Assembly (NCBI GenBank): GCA_964549945.1
Contig: CAZJXD010000002.1
Location: 1-64,000 of the forward strand
Length of the DNA: 64,000 bases
Source: B25-G16 sp964549945
GTDB lineage: Bacteria; Desulfobacterota; DSM-4660; Desulfatiglandales; B25-G16
Direction: 5' to 3'
The notes under the pieces were generated by a model, which searched no databases, was not told the DNA's origin, and worked only from the letters and a program-made list of their open reading frames with translations. Of this stretch, positions 51,979 through 60,762 are shown one piece after another. Position 1 is the first letter of the stretch. Each line of letters begins with the position of its first letter. The position numbers and the translations under genes were made by a program.

Positions 51979-52437
51979 CGCGATGCCAGCTGCATCACAA
52001 CGCGGCTACAGAAGATAAAGGGAAGCCTCTGGCTTCCTTCCTACACCATCCGCCTTTGCCATGATACTATGGCGAGACAAGCCCCCCTGCGGGTCCCCAC
52101 CATAGGTTTACCCGCCTCTCCTGAAGCGAAGCCTTGGGCAGGCGCTTCGGAGAGAAGGTAAGTTCAGCGGAGGGATATACTTTCATTCCCCCACCTTTTG
52201 CACCTTGTACCCTGCAAAGCCATTACCCCTGCATCCTTTGCTCATACTTATTGATTTTATTGTCAGTCACCCATACTGGCTGCAAGCGAGCAACACAACC
52301 TCATGTGCCATATTGGTCATTGACGCAAAAGGCTAAATCACCTATATTTCAGCCGACAAAAAACAAGCTCAATCATTATCGCTGCGCATTTTATTTTTGC
52401 CCAGGTTAAGGGAGCAAGGGAGCAAAGGAGGTTATTT
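51979..52437 (+). mobile_element. Intergenic stretch with a third IS91-type terminal end
   Basis: ATTGACGCAAAAGGCTAAAT then CACCTATATTTCAG and AAAAAACAAGCTCAA at about 52318-52373 match the IS91-type ends at 39492 and 41846 with more divergence. No transposase part remains. Upstream, 51979-52317 shows no gene. It marks the right edge of the scarred region. Confidence 0.5.
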
Positions 52438-53058
52438 ATGGAGTTGTACGAGGTTATAAGAACGAGAAGGAGCATCAGAAGCTTCCGAAACGACGTTATT
52501 TCAAAAGAAACGATCTTGAAAATCCTCGATGCCGCCAATCTGGCGCCCACGGCAACCAATAGACAGGCCTGGAATTTCGTGGTTGTCAATCGGTCATACC
52601 TGGATAGGATGAAGGACATCCTTGATCGGTCGTTTACAGAGAGATTAGATGAGATAAGCAGGTCAGAGTGGGAAGAAAAGATCAAAGATCTGCCAATCCC
52701 GCCCAGTGAGTCGAACGACAAAGTAGAGGGCCTTCACAAGTTTCATAAGAGCCTGGGGGAAGCACCCTGGGCAATAGTTGTCTACGTGAAGAAAGAGGAG
52801 GACCCCTGGCAATGGGAAAACAATATCTGCGATGCGGCTGCTGCAATCGAGAATCTACTGTTAGCCGCGTGCGATGAGGGTCTTGGCACTTGCTGGATGA
52901 GGGGCGCCCTCAAGAAGAAGGAAGCGGAAATTAGAGAGTTTCTTGGAATACCGAGAGACCAAGCAATCGTTGCTATTGTTCCCGTAGGAGTTCCGTCTTT
53001 CATACCTGAGAGCCCTCCAAAAGTGGATGTGAGAAGCAAGATCAGATGGCTTGAATGA
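52438..53058 (+). CDS. Nitroreductase-family flavoprotein
   Basis: 206-residue FMN-dependent oxidoreductase, expected to be a cytoplasmic dimer. MELYEVIRTRRSIRSFRND and NLAPTATNRQAWNFVVV at the N-terminus bind FMN; the later GLGTCWMRGALKK and FLGIPRDQAIVAIVPVGVPS segments complete the fold. These enzymes reduce nitro compounds, quinones or other acceptors; the physiological substrate is unknown. GCAAAGGAGGTT precedes the ATG. Confidence 0.92.
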   Translation: MELYEVIRTRRSIRSFRNDVISKETILKILDAANLAPTATNRQAWNFVVVNRSYLDRMKDILDRSFTERLDEISRSEWEEKIKDLPIPPSESNDKVEGLHKFHKSLGEAPWAIVVYVKKEEDPWQWENNICDAAAAIENLLLAACDEGLGTCWMRGALKKKEAEIREFLGIPRDQAIVAIVPVGVPSFIPESPPKVDVRSKIRWLE

Positions 53059-53310
53059 ATACCACGCGCCACCGCGGATCACAACTAGGCATCGTTTGTG
53101 AATCCAATTATTCGGGATGGAATGTTCTGCCAAGGCCTGAAGGAACTGGGCTACTCAACAGCCTCGCAATCCGGCTAAGCCAGGAAATTTCGCCTCATGT
53201 CTCAAGAGAGCCCTTCTGGGCTGCGTGATGGGTATCAAGGTGAAGATCATGAGGAGAAAGGCGAACAGATAGGCATCAAGGGCCGCCCTTACCGGATGGC
53301 TTGAATTTTA

Positions 53311-53340
53311 TTGACAATTATGACGTTACTGAGCTAAATA
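53311..53340 (+). promoter_or_regulatory. Promoter of the cooT gene pair
   Basis: TTGACA (53311-53316) and TAAATA (53335-53340) with an 18-base spacer, about 150 bases before the cooT start. No gene is seen in 53059-53310. Confidence 0.5.
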
Positions 53341-53390
53341 ATAAAAGTAAACTGTAGCAAGAAGCTATAGAACAGGACCATGTGAAAGAG

Positions 53391-53440
53391 CCAGAAGGGC
53401 TAAAGGAATAATGGTAACCCCTTTCTGGTTCTTCTTTTCT
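53391..53440 (+). terminator. Terminator-like hairpin in the cooT leader
   Basis: CCAGAAGGG (53391-53399) pairs with CCCTTTCTGG (53419-53428) with one bulge, followed by TTCTTCTTTTCTTC. Between promoter and gene, it could act as an attenuator. Confidence 0.4.
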
Positions 53441-53492
53441 TCAAACTCTGGGTTTGTTATTGGTTATCTTGACGATCGAAAGGAGGCTGGCC

Positions 53493-53681
53493 ATGTGCGA
53501 GGCAAATGCATATCTGCTTCAAAACGGGGAAGAACAACTCATTATGGAAAGCGTGGATATCGTGCGCCCGGACAAAGACGGTATCTACCTTCAAGATATC
53601 TTCGGCGGGCAACGAACCGTGAAGGCAAGAATCAAGGAGATGAACCTCGTGGACCACAGGATTCTGCTCGAGGAACAATAA
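53493..53681 (+). CDS. cooT: CooT-family nickel-binding protein
   Basis: 62 residues from ATG 53493 (MCEANAYLLQNGEEQLIMES), eight bases after AGGAGG; 13 extra upstream codons are excluded on that basis. The Cys at position 2 and the pattern GIYLQDIFGGQRTVKARIKE, then DHRILLEE, match CooT of Rhodospirillum, a small nickel protein tied to carbon monoxide dehydrogenase maturation. No CODH is in view, as for many CooT homologues in anaerobes, so the client may be elsewhere. Confidence 0.85.
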   Translation: MCEANAYLLQNGEEQLIMESVDIVRPDKDGIYLQDIFGGQRTVKARIKEMNLVDHRILLEEQ

Positions 53682-53712
53682 GTATCGCCTAAACCCGTGG
53701 AGAGGTCATAGC

Positions 53713-53961
53713 ATGAATCACCATCATCACCATGAGGATAACAGCGCCGAACTCAAGGGTACATTATCTGAGAGGGAGAAACTGGGGAGGCTTCTGGAGT
53801 ACTGGATAAAACACAACGAGGAGCATGCCGCCACGTATCTCGAGTGGTCGAAAAAGGCAACCACATGGGAGATAAAAGATGTGGCCGAAATACTTAACGA
53901 GGCAGCGACTACCGCTCTCTCGCTTAATGCACTTTTTCAAGAGGCCCTGAAGAAATTATAA
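53713..53961 (+). CDS. Small protein with N-terminal His cluster, CooT neighbour
   Basis: 82 residues beginning MNHHHHHEDNSAE, a native metal-binding-like histidine run, followed by a helical, charged body (KLGRLLEYWIKHNEEHAATY, EILNEAATTALSLN). It lies 31 bases after cooT. The His run and the pairing suggest nickel storage or delivery. I do not recognise a named family. The histidines are native codons; no vector sequence surrounds them. Confidence 0.7.
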   Translation: MNHHHHHEDNSAELKGTLSEREKLGRLLEYWIKHNEEHAATYLEWSKKATTWEIKDVAEILNEAATTALSLNALFQEALKKL

Positions 53962-54224
53962 AACCATTTTCTTTGCCGGCTACCCTTCTTCCAAATTCCC
54001 TTTCCTATTGCGCGAAGAGGCAGCGCTGTACTATCCCATTACCCATAAGAACCTCAGGCCTTCATACTATTATCCACAGAGCCTCCTTAGATCCCCAGGA
54101 AGCACAAGAGCACCTACCGACGGTTCATTTTTTTATTTGCCAATAGATGGAAGTGCAAGTAAAATAAATAATTTAAAGATTTTATTAATCTATTCACTTC
54201 ACTCACTGCGAGACATTAGATAGC

Positions 54225-55133
54225 ATGAACGAACTAGTAACTTCCTTTCTCAGGTATCTCCAGACGGAAAAGGGGTACTCAAATCACACGGTGAGGAACT
54301 ATGACAGCGATCTCCGGCAATTCATCCGGTTTGTGGCAACCAAAAAAGGCTCACGAGGGAATCTATCGGATATCACTCTTGTTGATTATAAACTCATCAG
54401 GTCATATTTGGGGGAACGTTTCGATACAAGCCGGCGAACCACAATTGCCCGGAAGCTTTCCGCGCTCAAGTCCTTTTTCAGATTCCTTGAGTTGAGGGGA
54501 TTTTGCCTCATCAATCCCGCATCCGAGATAGCCACTCCAAAACAGGAGAAGCATATACCCACGTATCTCCCTATCGATGAAATGTTCGCACTGCTCGAGA
54601 AACCCGACAGGGAAAAGCCATCAGGGCTGAGGGATGTGTCCATACTGGAGTTGCTTTACTCATCCGGCCTCAGGGTGAGCGAGCTTGTCAACCTGAACCT
54701 GGAGCACCTGGACCTCAAGGCTCGTCTCGTGAGGGTCTCGGGTAAGGGAGGGAAGGAAAGGGTTTTGCCCGTTGGCAGAAAGGCAATCGCAGCACTCAGC
54801 GAGTACCTCGAGCAGACAGCTCAGCAAAGGGAAAAGGCCGGCTGCTGCAAGGATCAAGTACCCCTGTTCCTCAATTACAGGGGCGGCAGGCTTTCGGCTC
54901 GAAGCGTACACAGATTGGTGAAGCGCTACTCACGAGAGTGCGGCATCACCACGGAGATCAGCCCCCACTCCATTCGACATACATTCGCCACGCATCTCCT
55001 CGATGGCGGCGCGGATTTAAGGTCGATTCAGGAACTGCTGGGTCATGTAAGCCTCTCGACAACTCAAAAATATACCCATGTGAGCATCGATAAGCTCATG
55101 GAGGTGTACGATAAGTCCCATCCGAGAAGCTAA
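54225..55133 (+). CDS. xerC: Tyrosine recombinase XerC
   Basis: 302-residue site-specific recombinase for resolving chromosome dimers at dif with XerD. An N-terminal core-binding domain (FLRYLQTEKGYSNHTVRNY) precedes the catalytic domain with Arg in YSSGLRVSEL, Lys in GKGGKERVLP, HxxR in SPHSIRHTFATHL, H in LLGHVSLSTT and nucleophile Tyr in QKYTHVS. It begins an operon with hslV, hslU, argB and argD, a gene order common in Deltaproteobacteria. Confidence 0.93.
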   Translation: MNELVTSFLRYLQTEKGYSNHTVRNYDSDLRQFIRFVATKKGSRGNLSDITLVDYKLIRSYLGERFDTSRRTTIARKLSALKSFFRFLELRGFCLINPASEIATPKQEKHIPTYLPIDEMFALLEKPDREKPSGLRDVSILELLYSSGLRVSELVNLNLEHLDLKARLVRVSGKGGKERVLPVGRKAIAALSEYLEQTAQQREKAGCCKDQVPLFLNYRGGRLSARSVHRLVKRYSRECGITTEISPHSIRHTFATHLLDGGADLRSIQELLGHVSLSTTQKYTHVSIDKLMEVYDKSHPRS

Positions 55134-55167
55134 CCGTTTTCACAGGGGAAAAGGAGCATGTCAATTG

Positions 55168-55740
55168 ATGAGAGAACAAAGGGCAAGCAATAGGCCGCGT
55201 CAAAGGATCAGGGCCACCACCATCTTATCGATCAGAAAGGATGGCGAATCCGTAATGGCCGCCGACGGGCAGGTAACCCTGGAAAATACCATTATGAAAA
55301 AGCGGGCCAAGAAGCTGAGGTTCATGTACAACGACAAGGTGCTGGTAGGCTTTGCCGGAGCCACGGCAGATGCCTTCTCGCTGTTCGAGAAGCTAGAGGG
55401 AAAGCTTGAAAAATACAACGGGAACCTTCCAAGGGCCGCAGTTGAACTGGCAAAGGATTGGAGAACGGACAGGATACTTCGCAGGCTTGAGGCATTGCTT
55501 CTCGCGATGGATCGGGAGCATACCCTTATACTATCGGGAAATGGAGATGTCATAGAACCCGATGAAGATGTTGCCGCCATTGGCTCAGGTGGCCCCTATG
55601 CCTTGGCTGCCGCGAAGGCCCTTATGGCCCATTCCAATCTCGATGCCAAATCCATCGCTTTGGAATCCATGAAGATCGCGGCATCTATATGCCTTTACAC
55701 CAATGAGGAGTTTGAGCTGAAATCCCTGCCTCACGCGTAA
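55168..55740 (+). CDS. hslV: HslV peptidase subunit of the HslUV protease
   Basis: 190 residues from ATG 55168, behind AAAAGGAG; a TTG just before is less likely. The N-terminal Thr nucleophile is expected at the TT of RATTILSIRKDGESVMAADG after removal of a 16-residue leader, longer than the usual one- to ten-residue leader. KKRAKKLRFMYNDKVLVGFA and SGNGDVIEPDEDVAAIGSGG follow. Twelve-subunit proteolytic core; works with HslU, encoded 55 bases downstream. Confidence 0.95.
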   Translation: MREQRASNRPRQRIRATTILSIRKDGESVMAADGQVTLENTIMKKRAKKLRFMYNDKVLVGFAGATADAFSLFEKLEGKLEKYNGNLPRAAVELAKDWRTDRILRRLEALLLAMDREHTLILSGNGDVIEPDEDVAAIGSGGPYALAAAKALMAHSNLDAKSIALESMKIAASICLYTNEEFELKSLPHA

Positions 55741-55795
55741 GGATAGCGCTTGTTGTAAGGAGGCTTTGCTTCAACCGTAAAAGAGCGGAGACTAT

Positions 55796-57199
55796 ATGGA
55801 ATATAACGGGAATCCAGAGACAGAACTGAAGGTATTGACTCCGAGGGAAATCGTCTCGGAGCTGGATAAATACATAGTGGGCCAGGACAAGGCGAAACGT
55901 TCGGTTTCGGTAGCCCTTCGAAATAGGTGGCGAAGGCAACAGGTTCCGCAAGAGCTTCGGGATGAAATAGCCCCGAAAAATATCATCATGATAGGCCCTA
56001 CTGGCGTGGGCAAAACCGAAATCGCGAGGCGCCTCGCACGACTGGCCAACTCTCCATTCTTGAAGATCGAGGCCTCGAAATTCACCGAGGTGGGCTACGT
56101 GGGCAGGGACGTGGAGAGCATGATCAGGGATCTGACCGAACTGGCGGTAAATATGGCCAAGCAGGAGGAACAGGAAAAGGTGAAGACCAAGGCCATGGAC
56201 TTGGCCGAGGAAAGACTGCTGGATATCCTTCTGCCCAGGCCGAAAAAGGAGATAGAGCAGGACACCGAGGACAAAAGGGAGGGAATGCTCGAGGTGGTGA
56301 AAGACTGGCCTCCGGACTCTCACTCCACCAGGGAAAAACTCCGGCGCCTCTTGAGACAGGGAAAGCTCGACGAGCGGTACGTGGAGCTTGAGGTGAGCGA
56401 TAAGCCTTTCCCACTCATAGAGGTATTCTCGGGCACCGGTTTGGAGGAATTGGATATAAACGTGAAGGATCTGTTTGGCCAGATCTTGCCGTCCAAAACC
56501 AAAAAAAAGAGGGTGAAGGTAAAGGAGGCGATCGAGATAATCACACAGCAGGAATCCCAGAGATTGATTGATCTTGATAAGGTGGTGGAAAGGGCTATTC
56601 GTAGGACGGAGCAAAACGGGATAATCTTCCTGGATGAGCTTGACAAGATAGTGGGAAGCGAGACCACTTCCGGTCCCGATGTCTCGAGAGAGGGGGTGCA
56701 AAGGGATCTGCTGCCCATTGTTGAGGGATCAACGGTGCTCACGAAATATGGTATGGTAAAGACCGACCATATCCTGTTTATCGCCTCCGGAGCCTTCCAT
56801 GGAAGCAAGCCCTCCGATCTCCTCCCTGAACTTCAGGGACGGTTCCCCATCAGGGTTGAACTCAATCCCCTCACTCAAGAGGATTTCGTGAGGATTCTCA
56901 CCGAGCCTCAGAACGCGCTCATAACACAGTACAAGGCCTTGATCGCTACCGAGGGCATCACCTTGAAGTTCACCGAGTCCTCTATTGCCCAGATAGCGGA
57001 GATGGCCTTTGAGGCCAACGAGTCCATGGAAAACATAGGTGCACGCAGATTACACACGGTAATGGAGGCGCTCTTAGAGGATATCTCCTTCAACGCATCG
57101 GACACACCCGAGAAGGAAATTACCATTGATAAGGATTATGTGACGGAGCGATTAAGCGAGATACTGGAGGATATAAACTTAAGCAGATACATCCTTTAG
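55796..57199 (+). CDS. hslU: HslU ATPase subunit of the HslUV protease
   Basis: 467-residue AAA+ unfoldase. N-terminal LTPREIVSELDKYIVGQDKA, Walker A GPTGVGKTE, the FTEVGYVGRDVES pore region, Walker B GIIFLDELDKI, sensor regions GRFPIRVEL and the C-terminal GARRLHTVMEALLEDISF are all present. Full length with no lesion. Unfolds protein substrates for HslV. Confidence 0.97.
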   Translation: MEYNGNPETELKVLTPREIVSELDKYIVGQDKAKRSVSVALRNRWRRQQVPQELRDEIAPKNIIMIGPTGVGKTEIARRLARLANSPFLKIEASKFTEVGYVGRDVESMIRDLTELAVNMAKQEEQEKVKTKAMDLAEERLLDILLPRPKKEIEQDTEDKREGMLEVVKDWPPDSHSTREKLRRLLRQGKLDERYVELEVSDKPFPLIEVFSGTGLEELDINVKDLFGQILPSKTKKKRVKVKEAIEIITQQESQRLIDLDKVVERAIRRTEQNGIIFLDELDKIVGSETTSGPDVSREGVQRDLLPIVEGSTVLTKYGMVKTDHILFIASGAFHGSKPSDLLPELQGRFPIRVELNPLTQEDFVRILTEPQNALITQYKALIATEGITLKFTESSIAQIAEMAFEANESMENIGARRLHTVMEALLEDISFNASDTPEKEITIDKDYVTERLSEILEDINLSRYIL

Positions 57200-57213
57200 C
57201 GAATCGGAGAGCA

Positions 57214-58116
57214 ATGATGGAATCGGGGTTAGACAGGGCAAGGATCTTGATCGAGGCACTGCCCTATATAAGGAAATTTTACGGCCAGACAATGGTTATC
57301 AAATACGGCGGTCATGCCATGGTAGACGACGACCTGAAGAAGGGATTTGCTCAGGATATCGTTCTCATGAAGTATGTGGGGCTCAACCCGGTGATCGTGC
57401 ACGGCGGCGGCCCTCAAATAGGCAAGGTTCTGGGCAAATTGTCCATAAAAACGAGCTTTGTGAGCGGTCATAGAGTTACCGACCAACAGACCATGGATGT
57501 AGTGGAAATGGTCCTCGCCGGCAAGGTCAACAAGGAGATTGTGACCACCATCAATCAACATGGTGGCCAGGCGGTTGGCCTTTCCGGCAAAGATGGTCAT
57601 CTCATTACCGCCAGAAAGCTCAAGATCGTGGCAAAGCCCGATGGGACGCAGGGTCAACCCGGTGATCCCCCTGAGATAATAGATATCGGGCTCGTTGGCG
57701 AGGTTGTGGCCATCAACAGCCGAATTATTGAGAGCCTCATAGATAACCAGTTCATCCCCGTGATCGCCCCCGTGGGGGTCGGCAAGGACAGCGAGACTTA
57801 CAACATAAATGCCGACCTCGTGGCAGGTCATGTTTCATCGGCCCTCAAGGCCAAAAAGCTCATGCTCCTGACCGATGTGGAGGGCGTTTTGGACGGGAAT
57901 GGCGAGCTCATCAGCAGCATCAAAGCATCTAGGGCGGAAAAGATGATTGCCGGTGGCGCGATCACCGAAGGGATGATACCAAAACTCCAATGCTCACTCG
58001 AGGCCTTGAACGGCGGGGTGGAAAAGGTCCATATCATAGACGGAAGGAAGGAGCATGCCCTTCTTCTTGAGATATTCACGGACCAGGGAGTGGGCACGGA
58101 GATCGTCCTCGATTAA
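57214..58116 (+). CDS. argB: Acetylglutamate kinase
   Basis: 300 residues; second step of arginine synthesis, phosphorylating N-acetylglutamate. Amino acid kinase fold with YGGHAMVDDDLK near the N-terminus, VHGGGPQIGK, GKVNKEIVT, and a C-terminal AGGAITEGMIPKLQCSLEAL. The N-terminal helix and length are consistent with arginine-feedback-regulated hexameric forms, but this is not provable by eye. It follows hslU by 14 bases. Confidence 0.97.
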   Translation: MMESGLDRARILIEALPYIRKFYGQTMVIKYGGHAMVDDDLKKGFAQDIVLMKYVGLNPVIVHGGGPQIGKVLGKLSIKTSFVSGHRVTDQQTMDVVEMVLAGKVNKEIVTTINQHGGQAVGLSGKDGHLITARKLKIVAKPDGTQGQPGDPPEIIDIGLVGEVVAINSRIIESLIDNQFIPVIAPVGVGKDSETYNINADLVAGHVSSALKAKKLMLLTDVEGVLDGNGELISSIKASRAEKMIAGGAITEGMIPKLQCSLEALNGGVEKVHIIDGRKEHALLLEIFTDQGVGTEIVLD

Positions 58117-58154
58117 AAAACGGCATTTTCATTCACCTCTAAGTAAGGTACACC

Positions 58155-59348
58155 ATGACGGCACATACGATAGACAGGGCAGAACGATTCATGTTTCAGA
58201 CGTACAGGAGAGCTCCCCTTGTGCTGGCAAGAGGAGATGGGTGTCGGGTCTGGGATGAAGAGGGAAAGGAGTACCTCGATTTTGTGGGGGGAATAGCCGT
58301 CTGTGCCCTGGGGCACAGCTCCCCTGTGATAAGCGCTGCGATATGCGAGCAATCAAAAAAACTCGTTCACGTCTCAAACCTTTACTATACCCAGCCGCAG
58401 ACGGAGCTTGCCCAGGTTCTAGTAGAGAACTCCTTCGCGGATAGGGTATTCTTCTCCAACAGCGGAGCTGAGGCAAACGAGGCCGCGATAAAACTGGCCA
58501 GGCATTACTCGAGAGACCACTATGGTCCGAATCGACACGTGATACTCACCATGGAGAATTCATTCCATGGACGAACGATGGCGACCCTCTCGGCAACCGG
58601 TCAAGAGAAGATACGAAAGGGATTTGACCCCATTCTCGAAGGCTTCCGGTACGTGCCCTTCAACAACCTTCCCGACCTAAAGGCAGCCGTTGACGGATCC
58701 GTGTGTGCGGTAATGTTGGAGCCTATACAGGGCGAGGGTGGTATTGTCATGCCCGATTCGGATTATCTGAGAGGCGTGAGGCAGATCTGCGATGAACATA
58801 ATATCCTCCTGATATTGGACGAAATACAGGTCGGGATGGGGAGAACGGGGAAGCTCTTCGCGTACCAACATTTCGGGATAACGCCCGATATCATGACGCT
58901 CGCCAAGGCCCTGGGCAACGGCCTGCCCATAGGCGCCATGCTGGCCAAGGAGGACTTGAGGGATTCCCTTGGGGCTGGGACTCACGCAACAACATTCGGA
59001 GGATCGCCCCTGATCACATCGGGCGCCCTCGCCCTCGTGAAAAGTCTCCTGAATGATGGGTGGATCGAGCACGCGAGGGATATTGGCAACTACTTCAAGA
59101 AGGGACTCCTCGAGCTTCGGCGAAAATACAGCCATATCCAGGAGGTGCGGGGATTAGGCCTCATCCTCGGCTTGGCATTAGACAGAAGGGGAAGCGAGAC
59201 CGTGGATGCCTGCATGGACAAGGGCTTCTTGATCAATTGCGTTCAGGAAAGGATTCTCAGGTTTGTCCCCCCCCTGATCGTCAGCGAGAACGAGATCGAC
59301 CGGTTGCTCAACTGCCTTGATGAGGTATTCGCCACCCCAGGGGGCTGA
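58155..59348 (+). CDS. argD: Acetylornithine aminotransferase
   Basis: 397-residue PLP enzyme of class III. FSNSGAEANEAAIKLAR, TMENSFHGRTMATL, the aspartate region LILDEIQVGMGRTGKLFAY, and PLP lysine in DIMTLAKALGNGLPIGA. Converts N-acetylglutamate semialdehyde to N-acetylornithine, following ArgB in the pathway. argF usually follows in this order, but here 204 bases lead directly to argG. Confidence 0.96.
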   Translation: MTAHTIDRAERFMFQTYRRAPLVLARGDGCRVWDEEGKEYLDFVGGIAVCALGHSSPVISAAICEQSKKLVHVSNLYYTQPQTELAQVLVENSFADRVFFSNSGAEANEAAIKLARHYSRDHYGPNRHVILTMENSFHGRTMATLSATGQEKIRKGFDPILEGFRYVPFNNLPDLKAAVDGSVCAVMLEPIQGEGGIVMPDSDYLRGVRQICDEHNILLILDEIQVGMGRTGKLFAYQHFGITPDIMTLAKALGNGLPIGAMLAKEDLRDSLGAGTHATTFGGSPLITSGALALVKSLLNDGWIEHARDIGNYFKKGLLELRRKYSHIQEVRGLGLILGLALDRRGSETVDACMDKGFLINCVQERILRFVPPLIVSENEIDRLLNCLDEVFATPGG

Positions 59349-59552
59349 CATCTGAGCGATGCGAGGCCCATGTGCCGATCGCCCTCATTTCATTCGTATG
59401 AACGATAAAAAGCGTTAGAGCTGGACGAGACATCGTGAATTTAGGCATTGAATTTTGGCTCGATTTAGTGCATGTAAAAGCCTTTATCTATTTTTCACGG
59501 ATACATCAACACGTGTATTGAAACATGGCTCACTGAGAAACGAGAGAGAACG

Positions 59553-60761
59553 ATGACGCAAGGCGTACAAAAGATCGTGCTGGCTTACTCCGGCGGCCTG
59601 GACACATCGGTTATTCCCTCATGGCTTAAAGATACCTATGAGTGCCCTGTCATTGCCTTTGCAGCCGACCTCGGCCAACAGGTGGAGGGCAACGAGCTTA
59701 AAAGGAGGGCGCTTGAGGCAGGCGCGGATGAGGTAATCGTAGAGGATCTCAAGGAGGAATTTACCAGAGACTATGTATGGCCAGCCCTTAGGGGCAATGC
59801 CATTTATGAAAATAGCTATCTCCTGGGCACCTCTCTGGCACGGCCCCTTATCGCCAAACACCAGGTTGCCATAGCCGGGCAAAAGGCTGCGGACGCGGTC
59901 AGCCACGGGGCTACGGGAAAGGGCAACGACCAGGTGAGATTTGAGCTGACCTATATGGCCCTTGATCCGTCGCTGAAGATTATCGCCCCATGGAAGATAT
60001 GGGATTTCAAGGGCAGGGAGGATCTCATCCGATACGCCGATCAAAAAGGCATCTCCGTCCCCGTCACCAGGGAGAGGCCATATAGCAGCGATAGGAATCT
60101 GCTCCACATAAGCTTTGAGGGCGGTGTTCTAGAGGATCCATGGCAGGAACCCTCTAAGGATATGTTCGTCATGTCAGTCTCACCTGAGAAGGCCCCCGAT
60201 AAAGCAACCTATGTGGAAATCGATTTTGAACAGGGGAACCCCGTGGCCGTTGATGGCGAGAGGCTCTCGCCCGCGGGCCTGCTCACAAGGCTCAACGAAT
60301 TAGGGGGCAAAAACGGGATCGGCAGGGTGGATATCGTGGAAAACCGGTATGTAGGGATGAAGTCGCGGGGTGTGTACGAGACACCAGGCGGAACCATACT
60401 GAGGATTGCCCACATGGCCATGGAATCCATCACCATGGATAGAGAGGTCATGCATATAAGGGATGGATTGATCCCCAAATACTCCGAGATGATCTACTAC
60501 GGATATTGGTTTGCCCCCGAGAGACAAATGCTTCAAAGTCTCATCGATGAAACACAGCGGAATGTCACTGGCACGGTTCGACTCAAGTTATACAAGGGCA
60601 ACTGCACGGTAGTGGGGAGGAAATCCGAGCTCTCGCTTTACAGTAACGAGTACGTTACCTTTGAACAGGACACGGTCTATAATCAGAAGGACGCAGAGGG
60701 ATTCATCAGGCTGAATGGCCTTCGATTGAGAATCGAAAAGCTCATGAAACAGGGGAAGTGA
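59553..60761 (+). CDS. argG: Argininosuccinate synthase
   Basis: 402 residues. ATP-pyrophosphatase P-loop LAYSGGLDTSVI at the N-terminus, with DLGQQVEGNEL, GNDQVRFELTY and the SPEKAPDKATYVEIDFEQG segment. Condenses citrulline with aspartate. The intergenic 59349-59552 has no recognised gene; an imperfect dyad ATACA/TGTAT near 59501-59518 could be an operator. Confidence 0.97.
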   Translation: MTQGVQKIVLAYSGGLDTSVIPSWLKDTYECPVIAFAADLGQQVEGNELKRRALEAGADEVIVEDLKEEFTRDYVWPALRGNAIYENSYLLGTSLARPLIAKHQVAIAGQKAADAVSHGATGKGNDQVRFELTYMALDPSLKIIAPWKIWDFKGREDLIRYADQKGISVPVTRERPYSSDRNLLHISFEGGVLEDPWQEPSKDMFVMSVSPEKAPDKATYVEIDFEQGNPVAVDGERLSPAGLLTRLNELGGKNGIGRVDIVENRYVGMKSRGVYETPGGTILRIAHMAMESITMDREVMHIRDGLIPKYSEMIYYGYWFAPERQMLQSLIDETQRNVTGTVRLKLYKGNCTVVGRKSELSLYSNEYVTFEQDTVYNQKDAEGFIRLNGLRLRIEKLMKQGK

Positions 60762-60762
60762 C

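Noticed and set aside
53713..53961. His-run protein as an engineered His tag or contaminant vector
   Set aside because: Native ribosome context, gene order with cooT and no vector sequence around it.
55685..56701. Minus-strand frame of 338 codons across hslV/hslU
   Set aside because: Antisense of highly conserved HslU sequence; leucine/histidine-rich composition is typical of shadows.
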